From the NCBI RefSeq assembly GCF_041504345.1, contig NZ_CP167895.1:1302001-1366000 (forward strand): a DNA stretch of 64,000 nt. The letters are read 5' to 3'. Positions 1 to 7,991 of the stretch are shown here, piece after piece; position 1 is the first letter of the stretch, and each line of letters begins with the position of its first letter. A model generated the notes under the pieces. It was not told the origin of the DNA. It did not search any database and saw only the letters and a list, made by a program, of their open reading frames with translations. This DNA comes from Vibrio sp. BS-M-Sm-2. GTDB lineage: Bacteria; Pseudomonadota; Gammaproteobacteria; Enterobacterales; Vibrionaceae. The translations under genes were made by a program, and so were the position numbers.

Positions 1-267
1 TTTAGTTGTGGATGGTTGTTTGGTGCAGAGTATAAGTTCGACTTTGATCCACTATTCTCAATGTTGTCTGATTTGACGGCTGAACGTGTAAAAGCCGTGG
101 TGAATACAGACCAAGGTTGCTACGCGTTTAACGTGGCGAATCAAGTCGTGTCAGTCAATGAAATCACACTCGATGGCTTTGAATCTCGACTGGAAGTGAT
201 CGACTCACAGCTAATGCCATGGGGCGATCTCGAACAGATTCTGCTCAAGCTGTGTGGCATCAAATAG
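1..267 (+). CDS. C-terminal fragment of a CobW/COG0523-like GTPase (5' end outside window)
   Basis: The reading frame is open from the first base and ends at TAG 265-267, so only about 88 C-terminal residues are visible. The segment AVVNTDQGCYAFN followed by a short beta-rich stretch resembles the C-terminal CobW_C domain of P47K/COG0523 GTPases, which are metal-handling chaperones. The GTPase motifs would lie upstream of the window, so the family call rests on the tail only. An internal TTG at 16 is not a convincing start because the frame is already open before it. It is followed by 182 bases without a gene before the helicase. Confidence 0.55.
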   Translation, partial: FSCGWLFGAEYKFDFDPLFSMLSDLTAERVKAVVNTDQGCYAFNVANQVVSVNEITLDGFESRLEVIDSQLMPWGDLEQILLKLCGIK

Positions 268-449
268 CGCTATTTTTTCTGTTTTAACTAAGGATCTTGG
301 TGTTTACTTCGTTTTAAGCGGTGCAAACACCAGATTAAATGAGAAAGTTTGCGTCATATCACGATAAATGTGAGATAAATCACTCTAATTACTTTATAGT
401 GCTCGGCTGAAATAAGAATGTAGGCTGTCTGCTTAAGGAACCCGTAACA

Positions 450-1736
450 ATGTCATTTTCCTCTCAAGGTTTTGCTCCTGAATTAGTCAAAGCGTTGACT
501 GAGTGTGGTTATGAAAAACTCACTCCAATTCAACAAAAAGCGATTCCAATGGCTCGTAAAGGCCATGATATTTTTGCTACTGCTCAAACCGGTACGGGTA
601 AAACAGCGGCATTCTCATTGCCTGTTATTCAGCACCTACTGAACAGCGGTAAAAAAGCATCTCGAGGAACGGCTCGCGGCCTTATTCTTGCTCCAACTCG
701 TGAGCTTGCTGCGCAGATCGCTCAAAACATCAAAGACTACGTTAAATACACTGAACTAAGCGTTTCAGCGGTTTACGGTGGTAACAAGATGTCTTCACAG
801 GTTCGTCAATTAGAGCTGGGTGTGGATATTCTGGTTGCGACTCCGGGCCGTTTAGAAGAGCACTTAGAAGCGGGTAACGTGTCTATTGCTAACCTAGAGT
901 TCCTAGTGTTTGATGAAGCTGACCGTATCCTAGATATGGGTTTCATCAATGCTGTTCGTAAAATCATGCTGGATGTAGAAACATCGCCACAAATCATGAT
1001 GTTCTCGGCGACAACATCGACTCAGTTGAATCAACTGTCAGTAGATATTTTACGTAAACCAAAACGTATTAGTGTTGAGCGTGAAAACTCAACGGCTGCT
1101 ACTGTCGGCCACGTGGTTTACCCAGTGGATCAAGAACGTAAAACAGAACTGCTTTCTGAACTGATTGGTCGTAAAAACTGGCGCCAAGTGCTTGTTTTTG
1201 TGAACTACAAAGAAACAGCGAATGACGTGGTTAAAGAGCTTAAGCTAGACGGCATTAAAGCAGTACTGTGCCATGGTGATAAGGCGCAAAGTGCTCGTCG
1301 TCGTGCTCTAGACGATTTTAAAGAAGGTAAAGCGCGTGTAATGGTAGCAACAGACGTTGCGGCTCGTGGTCTTGATATCGAAGACTTACCACACGTAATC
1401 AACTACGACATGCCTTTCCTAGCAGAAGACTATGTTCACCGTATTGGCCGTACAGGTCGTGCAGGTAAGCAAGGTCATGCTGTCTCTTTCGTTAACCGCG
1501 AAGAAGAGTTAACCGTGGTTCAGGTTGAGAAATTGATTCAACAACGTATTCGTCGTGTCGAACAACCAGGTTACGAACCGAAGAAGCGCGACGCTTACAT
1601 TGAAAAGCTGAACACCAAGTCGGCTTACAAAAACCGCCAAGGTCGTAAGAACAACGCGAACGAAGAGCCTCAAGATCAAGCGAGTGCAGAACGTCGTTTG
1701 ACTATGATGAAGCGAATTAAAAACCGTCGTAAGTAA
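450..1736 (+). CDS. DEAD-box ATP-dependent RNA helicase, RhlE-like
   Basis: An ATP-dependent RNA helicase of 428 aa, expected to remodel RNA in ribosome assembly or mRNA turnover. Motifs in order: Q motif around residues 20-33, Walker A AQTGTGKT 45-52, motif Ia PTRELA 82-87, DEAD 155-158, SAT 186-188, and motif VI HRIGRTGR 330-337. A basic tail (residues about 365-428) rich in K, R and N probably gives non-specific RNA binding. The length and short N-terminus fit the RhlE/SrmB group, but the subfamily cannot be fixed by eye. The start ATG 450 follows the purine-rich AAGGAACCC. The gene is monocistronic and closed by a strong terminator 20 bases downstream. Confidence 0.93.
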   Translation: MSFSSQGFAPELVKALTECGYEKLTPIQQKAIPMARKGHDIFATAQTGTGKTAAFSLPVIQHLLNSGKKASRGTARGLILAPTRELAAQIAQNIKDYVKYTELSVSAVYGGNKMSSQVRQLELGVDILVATPGRLEEHLEAGNVSIANLEFLVFDEADRILDMGFINAVRKIMLDVETSPQIMMFSATTSTQLNQLSVDILRKPKRISVERENSTAATVGHVVYPVDQERKTELLSELIGRKNWRQVLVFVNYKETANDVVKELKLDGIKAVLCHGDKAQSARRRALDDFKEGKARVMVATDVAARGLDIEDLPHVINYDMPFLAEDYVHRIGRTGRAGKQGHAVSFVNREEELTVVQVEKLIQQRIRRVEQPGYEPKKRDAYIEKLNTKSAYKNRQGRKNNANEEPQDQASAERRLTMMKRIKNRRK

Positions 1737-1753
1737 AATTACGGTTGGTAATG

Positions 1754-1784
1754 AAAAAGAGCCACTGTATTGTGGCTCTTTTTC
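1754..1784 (+). terminator. Rho-independent terminator after the RNA helicase
   Basis: A perfect 7-bp GC-rich stem (GAGCCAC 1759-1765, GTGGCTC 1772-1778) is flanked by an A run and a T run. This gives a classical and possibly bidirectional intrinsic terminator. Confidence 0.9.
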
Positions 1785-1873
1785 GTTGTGTCGCTAAATA
1801 CAAGGTCGCTCCTTACAAAGACAGTTCAACAAGCTAAAACACTCAAATAAAAATAAGTCGATAAGGTAATAAT

Positions 1874-2494
1874 ATGGATAGCGCGCTACTTTGGGCTTTT
1901 ATTCCCACGTTTTTCTTTGTGTCAATCACACCTGGCATGTGTATGACCTTGGCGTTAACGTTGGGCATGAGCATCGGTTACAAGCGTACATTATGGATGA
2001 TGATCGGTGAACTGGCCGGAGTTGCTGTGGTTTCGGTCGCCGCTGTATTAGGTATCGCTTCAATTATGCTGAATTACCCATGGCTATTTACAGGCTTCAA
2101 GTTTGTGGGCGCAGGGTACTTGTTCTATTTAGGCGTTCAAATGTGGCGTTCAAGAGGTAAACTGGCGATCAGTACAGATAATCAAGAAGCTCAAGTGAAC
2201 AATGATTGGGACTTGGTAGTTCAAGGTTTTGTTACTGCGATTGCGAACCCGAAGGGGTGGGCATTTATGATCTCTCTGCTTCCTCCTTTCATTAACAGCA
2301 GTAAAGATTTAGCGCCTCAACTGATGATTTTGGTGTCTATTATCTTGGCTTCTGAATTTGTTTGTATGACTCTGTACGCGACAGGCGGTAAGAGCCTTAA
2401 ACACATGCTCGGCAAGGCTGACAATGTGAAGTTGATGAACCGTATCGCCGGCACGCTAATGATGGGCGTGGGGGTATGGTTGTTCGTGAGTTAA
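1874..2494 (+). CDS. LysE family amino-acid exporter
   Basis: An inner-membrane exporter of 206 aa, the usual LysE/RhtB size. The N-terminal signature SITPGMCMTLALTLGMSIGY matches the family's conserved P-G segment in the first membrane helix. It is followed by about five more hydrophobic segments, and the conserved NPKGWAFM motif sits in the middle. Members export amino acids such as lysine, threonine or homoserine; the substrate here cannot be read from sequence. ATG 1874 is preceded by AAGGTAAT. It stands alone between the helicase terminator and a second terminator near 2645-2683. Confidence 0.9.
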   Translation: MDSALLWAFIPTFFFVSITPGMCMTLALTLGMSIGYKRTLWMMIGELAGVAVVSVAAVLGIASIMLNYPWLFTGFKFVGAGYLFYLGVQMWRSRGKLAISTDNQEAQVNNDWDLVVQGFVTAIANPKGWAFMISLLPPFINSSKDLAPQLMILVSIILASEFVCMTLYATGGKSLKHMLGKADNVKLMNRIAGTLMMGVGVWLFVS

Positions 2495-2516
2495 TTCTGC
2501 TTTAACGACAACGGGT

Positions 2517-2560
2517 AGAGAGATCCCCGACTCAGTCGTTCCTCCTTCTCGAGGATGACG
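2517..2560. repeat. Candidate interspersed short palindromic repeat
   Basis: An intergenic stretch contains CGACTCAGTCG (a palindrome) and, further on, TCCTCCTTCTCGAGGA. Read on the minus strand it begins CGTCATCCTCGAGAAGGAGG. That resembles the GTCATTCCCG-type dispersed palindromes common in Vibrio and other proteobacterial intergenic regions. Only one copy occurs in this window, so its repetitive nature is inferred from recall of such elements, not shown here. Confidence 0.4.
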
Positions 2561-2644
2561 CGTGCTTGGGATGATGAGTACTTAGGATTACGGTGAGTTT
2601 TGAAAATTCGGATTCTTACTTAAACCAAAGAATGAATAGAATAT

Positions 2645-2683
2645 AAAAAGAGCGATAGGGCAATTAGCCTTATCGCTCTTTTT
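2645..2683. terminator. Bidirectional terminator between the LysE exporter and phoX
   Basis: A 13-bp perfect inverted repeat (AAAAAGAGCGATA 2645-2657, TATCGCTCTTTTT 2671-2683) has an A run on one side and a T run on the other. It can serve both convergent genes. Confidence 0.9.
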
Positions 2684-2751
2684 GATTTTACTTAGCTAGC
2701 GAACAGAAACTAGATAGCAGTAAGATTGCTGACCTTAGCTAGATTTGCTTA

Positions 2752-4779
2752 TTAAACCGCGATTTCACCACTGTCTTCACGGCGAATGACAACTGTCGAT
2801 GCTCTCGGGCGAACATTGCCTTGAGTTTGAGCCGTTGCATCTTCAGACGATGGCCAGTTTGCTGGGTGTTGAATGTTCACGAACAGTGATTTGAAGTCTG
2901 GGCTGATAGTAAAGCCAGTCACTTCACAACCGTTTGGACCAACAAAGAAGCGCTTAAGTTGTGCTTGGTTGTTAGCATCGATCACCGCGCTGTTGCCTTT
3001 ATCATCCGTTAACTGAGACGGAACCACAGCCAGCATTTGGTCGTTGGTGTAGCCCGTTACTTCGTCTGCGCCGTTATCAGTTTGAATCCACAGGATGCCA
3101 CGAGCATCAAACGCTAAGCCATCAGGGCTCGCGAATTGGTTCATGTCTGTTAGACCAGAGCGGTTGATAGACTTGTCTTCTACTGCAGGTGAACCGAATA
3201 CAAAGATATCCCAATCAAATTCGCCTGCCATTTTGCCTTCGTCCCAACGGATAACATGACCAAACTTATTGTTTACGCGAGGGTTCGCTGAATTGGCTTC
3301 TTTACGCTTGTTGTTATTAGTTAGCGTTAGGTAAGCGGTACCTGTCATTGGGTCTACAGAGCACCATTCAGGGCGATCCATTGGCGTTGCGCCTACAAGG
3401 TCGGCTGCACCTGCGGTATTAACGATAAGTGCTGCTTGAGAGTCAAACGTATCACCTAGCTTGCCACCGTTGGTGGTTTTGCTGTTTAGTGTTAGCGGTA
3501 ACCATGTGCCCGAACCATCATCGTTGAACTTAGCTACGTAAAGCGTGCCTTTGTCCATGTATTTGTCGCCCGCACTTAGTCGGTTGCTTGGCTCAGCGTC
3601 ACGCGGGTCCCATTTCGCTTCAGAAACAAATTTGTATAGGTATTCGAAACGAGAATCGTGGCCAGAGTAGAATACGATCGGCTCGCTTTCGGTTAGCTTA
3701 CCAAACGTACAACCTTCATGACGGAAACAACCCAGAGCAGATCGCTTCTTAGCACGTGAGTTTGCTGTGTATGGGTCGATCTCAACAATGTAGCCGTGAC
3801 CGTGTGCTTCGTTACGGTAATCGTCCATTGGAGAATCAGCGGTTGGTGTCACGTCAAAACGTGCAAACTCATCCAAGCGTTCTTGTTTGTCACCAGAAAG
3901 CGTGTCCCAACCGTAGCGAGTTTTGTCAGTAGCGATGCCGATACGTTCTTGAGCTGGTGTCGTTGTCCCTTTATTGACGAAGTAACCTGGCCAGTTCTCT
4001 TCGCAAGTTAGGTAAGTGCCCCAAGGTGTGTAGCCGTTGCCACAGTTATTTAATGTGCCGCGAGCTTGGCTGCCGTCTTGTGAGAATCTGGTTTTGGTAA
4101 ACTCACTGTGAGCGACAGGGCCAGATAGATCCATTACGGTCGCGCCTGTGTAGCGGCGGTTAAGCGGATCGTTATCGACCATTACCCATTGGTTGTCTTC
4201 AAGCTTAACGCGAACAACACTCACGCCGTGTGCATTGATCTCTTTGCGTACTTCATCAATGTTAGGACGAGCGCCTTCATTGTATGTAGGACCATTAGCG
4301 TGCAGGGCTTTTTGGTCAATGTATTCGTGGTTGATCACCAACAAACCATCATTGCTGTTGCCATCAAGCGGGAAGAAGTGCATGCCATCGTGGTGCATTC
4401 CCAGTGCATTAGCTTGGTCTTGTGCGTTGTTTGTACCGTCTTTTAACCAAGCATTACCTTGTTTGTTAAGTGGCGTGCCCCAAGGAACGAGCACTTGTGC
4501 TGTGTAGCCTTTCGGTACGACAACACTGTCAGTCAATGAGCCTTTAACCGATTCAAATGCTAGCGTTGCGGTGCTTTTCTGCGCGCCCGTTGCTTGCATC
4601 GTTGCGGCGTTAGCTGTGCTGTGACCCGCTAAACCAAACGCGCCGAACGCTGTCATAGCACTAATGCCTAATCCGCCTTTTAATACGTTTCTTCTTGAAA
4701 GGTTTGCATCTAGAACTTCTTCGAAGGGTTTGTTTTTACTCTTATTAAAACGAGTGCTATCAAATGTTTCCTTGCTCAT
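2752..4779 (-). CDS. phoX: PhoX-family alkaline phosphatase (DUF839), Tat-exported
   Basis: A periplasmic or secreted phosphomonoesterase of 675 aa; the family is Ca2+/Fe3+-dependent and releases phosphate from organic esters. A twin-arginine signal is visible: SRRNVLKGG around residues 28-36, a hydrophobic stretch, then a cleavage-like HSTANA site near residue 58. PhoX landmarks include HHDGMHFFPL, LLVINHEYID, GTYLTCEENWPGYF and the acidic EAHGHGYIVEIDPY segment. The C-terminal region repeats beta-propeller-like blocks such as DGLAFDARGILWIQTDNG. Folded export through Tat fits a metal cofactor loaded in the cytoplasm. The gene is monocistronic, with a possible Pho box about 100 bases upstream. 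Confidence 0.92.
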   Translation of the reverse strand: MSKETFDSTRFNKSKNKPFEEVLDANLSRRNVLKGGLGISAMTAFGAFGLAGHSTANAATMQATGAQKSTATLAFESVKGSLTDSVVVPKGYTAQVLVPWGTPLNKQGNAWLKDGTNNAQDQANALGMHHDGMHFFPLDGNSNDGLLVINHEYIDQKALHANGPTYNEGARPNIDEVRKEINAHGVSVVRVKLEDNQWVMVDNDPLNRRYTGATVMDLSGPVAHSEFTKTRFSQDGSQARGTLNNCGNGYTPWGTYLTCEENWPGYFVNKGTTTPAQERIGIATDKTRYGWDTLSGDKQERLDEFARFDVTPTADSPMDDYRNEAHGHGYIVEIDPYTANSRAKKRSALGCFRHEGCTFGKLTESEPIVFYSGHDSRFEYLYKFVSEAKWDPRDAEPSNRLSAGDKYMDKGTLYVAKFNDDGSGTWLPLTLNSKTTNGGKLGDTFDSQAALIVNTAGAADLVGATPMDRPEWCSVDPMTGTAYLTLTNNNKRKEANSANPRVNNKFGHVIRWDEGKMAGEFDWDIFVFGSPAVEDKSINRSGLTDMNQFASPDGLAFDARGILWIQTDNGADEVTGYTNDQMLAVVPSQLTDDKGNSAVIDANNQAQLKRFFVGPNGCEVTGFTISPDFKSLFVNIQHPANWPSSEDATAQTQGNVRPRASTVVIRREDSGEIAV

Positions 4780-4880
4780 CGCGACTGCTTCCTATTGGCT
4801 GACTTTATTATTCGTTATTTATGACTTACCCATCTACTAACTAATTGGTTAATAAGTTGGGTAAATGTGTGACCAATCGT

Positions 4881-4898
4881 GAAGCAGTTAAGTGACAG
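4881..4898 (-). promoter_or_regulatory. Possible PhoB box upstream of phoX
   Basis: On the minus strand the sequence reads CTGTCAC-TTAA-CTGCTTC. The first heptamer matches the Pho-box consensus CTGTCA(T/C) well. The second, 11 bases later, matches only in CTG and the last C. The 7-4-7 spacing and the position about 100 bases before the phosphatase start fit PhoB control, but the second half is weak. Confidence 0.35.
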
Positions 4899-5033
4899 GT
4901 TTTTATAGTTTTTATTAAGCTTTTGTTTCTGTAGCACGATTTTTGCCATAACACTTCTTATGCAAGACAAAACACTTGGGGATTGGGTTGGAACTGTGTA
5001 TAAATGCTTAATCAAATGAAAAGAGAGACAGTT

Positions 5034-5375
5034 ATGAAATTAGATAAAATCGAAAACAAAAATCGTCGCCTACGCAAAAAGCTATACCTAGGTGAATTCG
5101 CGATTCTGGGTTTTGAAGTAAGCTGCAAGACTTCGATTGCTGATTTTGACCAATACGATGTGTTCATTGACGAGTTCATCGATTTCATCGACAGCATCGG
5201 TCTATGCTTTGGTGGCGGTGGCCTAGAGCTGTTTGAAGGTTTCTTATGTTCTATCGAGCGTTACCGCTCAGTAACTGAAGCAGAACAACTGCAAGTTGCA
5301 CAGTGGCTTGAAGCGCGTGCTGAAGTAACGAAAGTTGAAGTAAGCGAACTTATTGACGCAAACTACGCGTTCTAA
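5034..5375 (+). CDS. yggL: YggL family protein (DUF469), ribosome-associated
   Basis: A small acidic protein of 113 aa from the chosen start. It matches YggL/DUF469, a cytoplasmic family reported to associate with the 50S ribosomal subunit. Recognisable blocks are RRLRKKLYLGEF near the N-terminus, the GFEV strand and the glycine run CFGGGGLELFEGF. In-frame ATGs at 5004 and 5016 exist, but only ATG 5034 has a good ribosome binding site (AAGAGAGA 5021-5028), so the start is set there. It lies head-to-head with phoX and ends before a strong terminator. Confidence 0.88.
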   Translation: MKLDKIENKNRRLRKKLYLGEFAILGFEVSCKTSIADFDQYDVFIDEFIDFIDSIGLCFGGGGLELFEGFLCSIERYRSVTEAEQLQVAQWLEARAEVTKVEVSELIDANYAF

Positions 5376-5759
5376 ATTGATGTTGTACTGTTAGCTTTTC
5401 TTAGAGGCCTATATGGCTTTTCGAACGAGCAACAATACACAAAAACAGAGGCCGAATCGGTATGTCGATTCGGCCTTTTTGCGTTTTATTCCTTTGTTAT
5501 TCTATTTTTAACGTTTCCCTTTTGCTGTGTGATGCGACTAATTTCACTTAAATATCAGCGCTCTATGGCTACTTATCTGGGCTGTAATAAGTTTGGATAA
5601 ACTTGTGAGACTTTTATGAGAATTCAATGAAGTTACTGATAGATTTGATCGCCATTCTTAGAGTCAACAACACCACAGTTCGTGGCTGACTAGATAACAC
5701 GTAATTAAAAGTTATCCATTCGTCGGTCTCGAAAGGACTCAATAAAGGATGGAATCAAA
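5376..5759. other. Intergenic region between yggL and the spondin operon
   Basis: No convincing gene is present. It holds the yggL terminator at 5449-5481, then about 280 AT-rich bases that must carry the promoter of the spondin operon. A short inverted repeat GATAAC 5693-5698 / GTTATC 5711-5716 lies 44-67 bases before the first spondin start and could be an operator. A good ribosome binding site (AAAGGATGGAA) precedes ATG 5760. Confidence 0.5.
5449..5481 (+). terminator. Rho-independent terminator after yggL
   Basis: A perfect 11-bp stem (AGGCCGAATCG 5449-5459, CGATTCGGCCT 5466-5476) with a 6-base loop is followed by a T run. Confidence 0.95.
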
Positions 5760-6443
5760 ATGAATAAACGTACTCAAATCAGCTTAGTGATTGGCTCAGC
5801 GATGTTCGCTTTTGGAGCTGTTCAAGCTCAGGCAGCCCAGCTTGAGGTGACAGTGACTAATGCGACGAAAGGGATCTACTTTACGCCAATCTTGGCAGCG
5901 GCTCATGATTCAAGCTTGTTCATGTTTAGAACGGGGGAGGCCGCTTCTGCTGAGTTGGAATCCATGGCGGAAGGCGGAGACATCTCGGGGTTATCTGGTG
6001 TCATCGCCAATGCGGGTGGTGTCGTCGTTGAGAACCCAGCTAGCGGCATTCTTGACCCAGGTGTCGCGACCACATTCGATATTGATACTGGCGATCTGGC
6101 TTACTTGTCACTCGGCGCGATGTTGTTGCCGACCAACGATGGCTTTGTTGGATTAGACAGCTGGAAGATCCCAACTCAAGCAGGTACCTATAAAGCCACA
6201 CTGAATGGCTACGATGCAGGTACTGAAGCCAATGATGAGTTGGCTGGTAGCATGCCAAATCCGCCTTTCATTACGTTTGGCGCTGGTGGTACAGGTGTAG
6301 AGACTGCCGTGTCTAACGCTAAGGTTCATATTCATCCGGGCAACATTGGTGATAGTAATGCTGCAGGCGGTATTAGTGACCTTGACAGCAGTAGCCATCG
6401 CTGGTTAAACCCTGTGGCAACCATCACGATCGTTGTGAAGTAA
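5760..6443 (+). CDS. Exported spondin-domain protein
   Basis: A 227 aa protein with a typical signal peptide (MNKRTQIS, hydrophobic core, AQAAQ cleavage region near residues 23-27). The mature part matches the Spondin_N fold in bacterial form: LEVTVTNATKGIYFTPILAAAHD at its start, GEAASAELESMAEGGD, a SLGAMLLPTNDGFVGLD block, then GYDAGTEANDELAG. In eukaryotes this domain is extracellular and binds matrix or metal; the bacterial role is unknown. It is first of four genes in one direction (gap to the next 9 bases) and is a paralogue of its neighbour. It is likely periplasmic or secreted. Confidence 0.88.
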   Translation: MNKRTQISLVIGSAMFAFGAVQAQAAQLEVTVTNATKGIYFTPILAAAHDSSLFMFRTGEAASAELESMAEGGDISGLSGVIANAGGVVVENPASGILDPGVATTFDIDTGDLAYLSLGAMLLPTNDGFVGLDSWKIPTQAGTYKATLNGYDAGTEANDELAGSMPNPPFITFGAGGTGVETAVSNAKVHIHPGNIGDSNAAGGISDLDSSSHRWLNPVATITIVVK

Positions 6444-6452
6444 GGGGGATGT

Positions 6453-7133
6453 ATGAAAGCTAGAATTTTATTTATCGCTGCTTCTGTCGCCGTGTTAGCC
6501 GGTTGTCCTGATGATGACGATGATTACTACCGCTACGATGTGAGCGTTACCAACCTCACGCCCAATCAACCTATGTCGCCACTTGCGGTACTGACGCACA
6601 ACACCAGTTTTGAACTGTTTGAGATCGGCCAAAGTGCTTCTGTTGACCTTGAATATTTAGCTGAAGGCGGTAGTAATGCTGAACTCATCGCGCTCAGCGA
6701 CAGCGACGCTAATGTTTATCAAGGCATCTCAGGCAATGGGCTGATTCTTTCCGGAGAACAAGATACGGTTTCTATTCGTGTCGACCCAAACCAAGAAGGG
6801 TATATCTCTGTTGCTTCAATGCTAGTCAACACTAATGATGCGTTTGTTGGTGAATCTGGTTTATCGCTGAAATCGTTAGCGGTGGGTGACACGTTCACGA
6901 TGAATATGAATGTGTGGGATTCAGGAACGGAGCTCAACGACGAGCTTGCAGAAACCATTCCTGGGCCTGCTGGTGGTGGGGAAGGTTTTAACAGTGATAG
7001 AAACGACACCGATGTCGTCAGCTTCCACTCTGGTGTCATCAGCCAAGATGATGGTCTAGCTACCTCTGCATTAAGTGGCAATCATCGCTTCCTTAACCCC
7101 GGTGCGCGAATCACCATTACTCGCACTGAGTAA
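6453..7133 (+). CDS. Spondin-domain lipoprotein
   Basis: A 226 aa paralogue of the preceding protein but lipid-anchored: the signal peptide ends in a lipobox VLAGC with Cys17, followed by a run of Asp residues (PDDDDD). Spondin landmarks recur in the same order: VSVTNLTPNQPMSPLAVLTH, GQSASVDLEYLAEGG, VASMLVNTNDAFVG and WDSGTELNDELAE. Asp at +2 after Cys is not expected because residue +2 is Pro here, so outer-membrane sorting is plausible. It starts 9 bases after the first spondin gene and is followed 81 bases later by the response regulator. The pair probably arose by tandem duplication. Confidence 0.87.
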   Translation: MKARILFIAASVAVLAGCPDDDDDYYRYDVSVTNLTPNQPMSPLAVLTHNTSFELFEIGQSASVDLEYLAEGGSNAELIALSDSDANVYQGISGNGLILSGEQDTVSIRVDPNQEGYISVASMLVNTNDAFVGESGLSLKSLAVGDTFTMNMNVWDSGTELNDELAETIPGPAGGGEGFNSDRNDTDVVSFHSGVISQDDGLATSALSGNHRFLNPGARITITRTE

Positions 7134-7214
7134 CTGGTTGAACACACGATGAAAGAATTCCTGCTCTGTTCCGGTCAATTGAAAGGTGGGCAGACTCCGA
7201 ATAGAGCAGGGATA

Positions 7215-7946
7215 ATGAACAGTGCTGCGGTAAATTTGATGGCAAACATATTGTTGGTTGAAGATGATGACGACTTGGCCGAGCTAGTGCAGATGCACCT
7301 CAAGTTCCAAGGGCATGATGTTGTAAGAACCAACTCAATTGAAAAGGCTCAAGCGCTATATCAGGGAAGCCAGTTTGATTTGATCGTGCTTGATCGAGGC
7401 TTACCTGATGGCGATGGTCTCGATTTCTGTCGATTGTTACGTCAGCAAGAAGACTGGAGGCCTGTTCTAATGCTTACAGCAAGAGATACTGAGCTAGATA
7501 AGGTGTCGGGTTTAGAAGCTGGGGTTGATGACTACATAACCAAGCCTTTCAGTGTGCTCGAGTTTCAAGCTCGAGTAAGGAGCGTACTGCGTCGCTTAAG
7601 TCACTCTGAAGCAACAGTGAAAGATCCGCAATCACCCGAATCCGTAATGAACTTTGGTGGGCTTACCATCCAACCTGAGCGTCATCAGGTTTCTTTGAAT
7701 AATCAAGATGTCCCACTGACAGCAACCGAGTTTACGTTACTGCACTTTTTAGCCACCCGACCGGGACGTGTCTATAGCAAAGACGAACTGCTCAATCACG
7801 TTTGGAATACAGATCATTCTGGATATCACCACACGGTGTGTAGCACGGTTAACCGCTTGAGAACTAAGTTGGCCATGCCGAATAGCGACGATGATTTCAT
7901 TAAAACCGTTTGGGGTGTTGGTTATAAGTTCGAGTCGAAAGTTTAG
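7215..7946 (+). CDS. OmpR-family response regulator
   Basis: A DNA-binding response regulator of about 243 aa from this start. The receiver domain shows ILLVEDDDDLAEL (acidic pocket), the phospho-acceptor Asp in LIVLDRGLPDGDGLD (residue 60), the T in MLTARD and the K in YITKPFS. The C-terminal winged helix has the signature LTATEFTLLHFLATRPGRVYSKDELLNHVW. An in-frame ATG at 7149 adds 22 residues that lie outside the receiver fold; ATG 7239 (MANILLVEDD) is the other candidate. GCAGGGAT before 7215 made me prefer it. Its histidine kinase follows 45 bases downstream, and it probably controls the spondin genes upstream. Confidence 0.9.
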   Translation: MNSAAVNLMANILLVEDDDDLAELVQMHLKFQGHDVVRTNSIEKAQALYQGSQFDLIVLDRGLPDGDGLDFCRLLRQQEDWRPVLMLTARDTELDKVSGLEAGVDDYITKPFSVLEFQARVRSVLRRLSHSEATVKDPQSPESVMNFGGLTIQPERHQVSLNNQDVPLTATEFTLLHFLATRPGRVYSKDELLNHVWNTDHSGYHHTVCSTVNRLRTKLAMPNSDDDFIKTVWGVGYKFESKV

Positions 7947-7991
7947 ACCTATGTGTAGCGTCCTAAGCTTAAGAGCCATCGAGGAGAGAAC

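Noticed and set aside
4189..4507. Two overlapping open frames on the plus strand opposite phoX
   Set aside because: They are antisense to a full-length phosphatase with strong family features. They have no ribosome binding site and no sensible protein signature.
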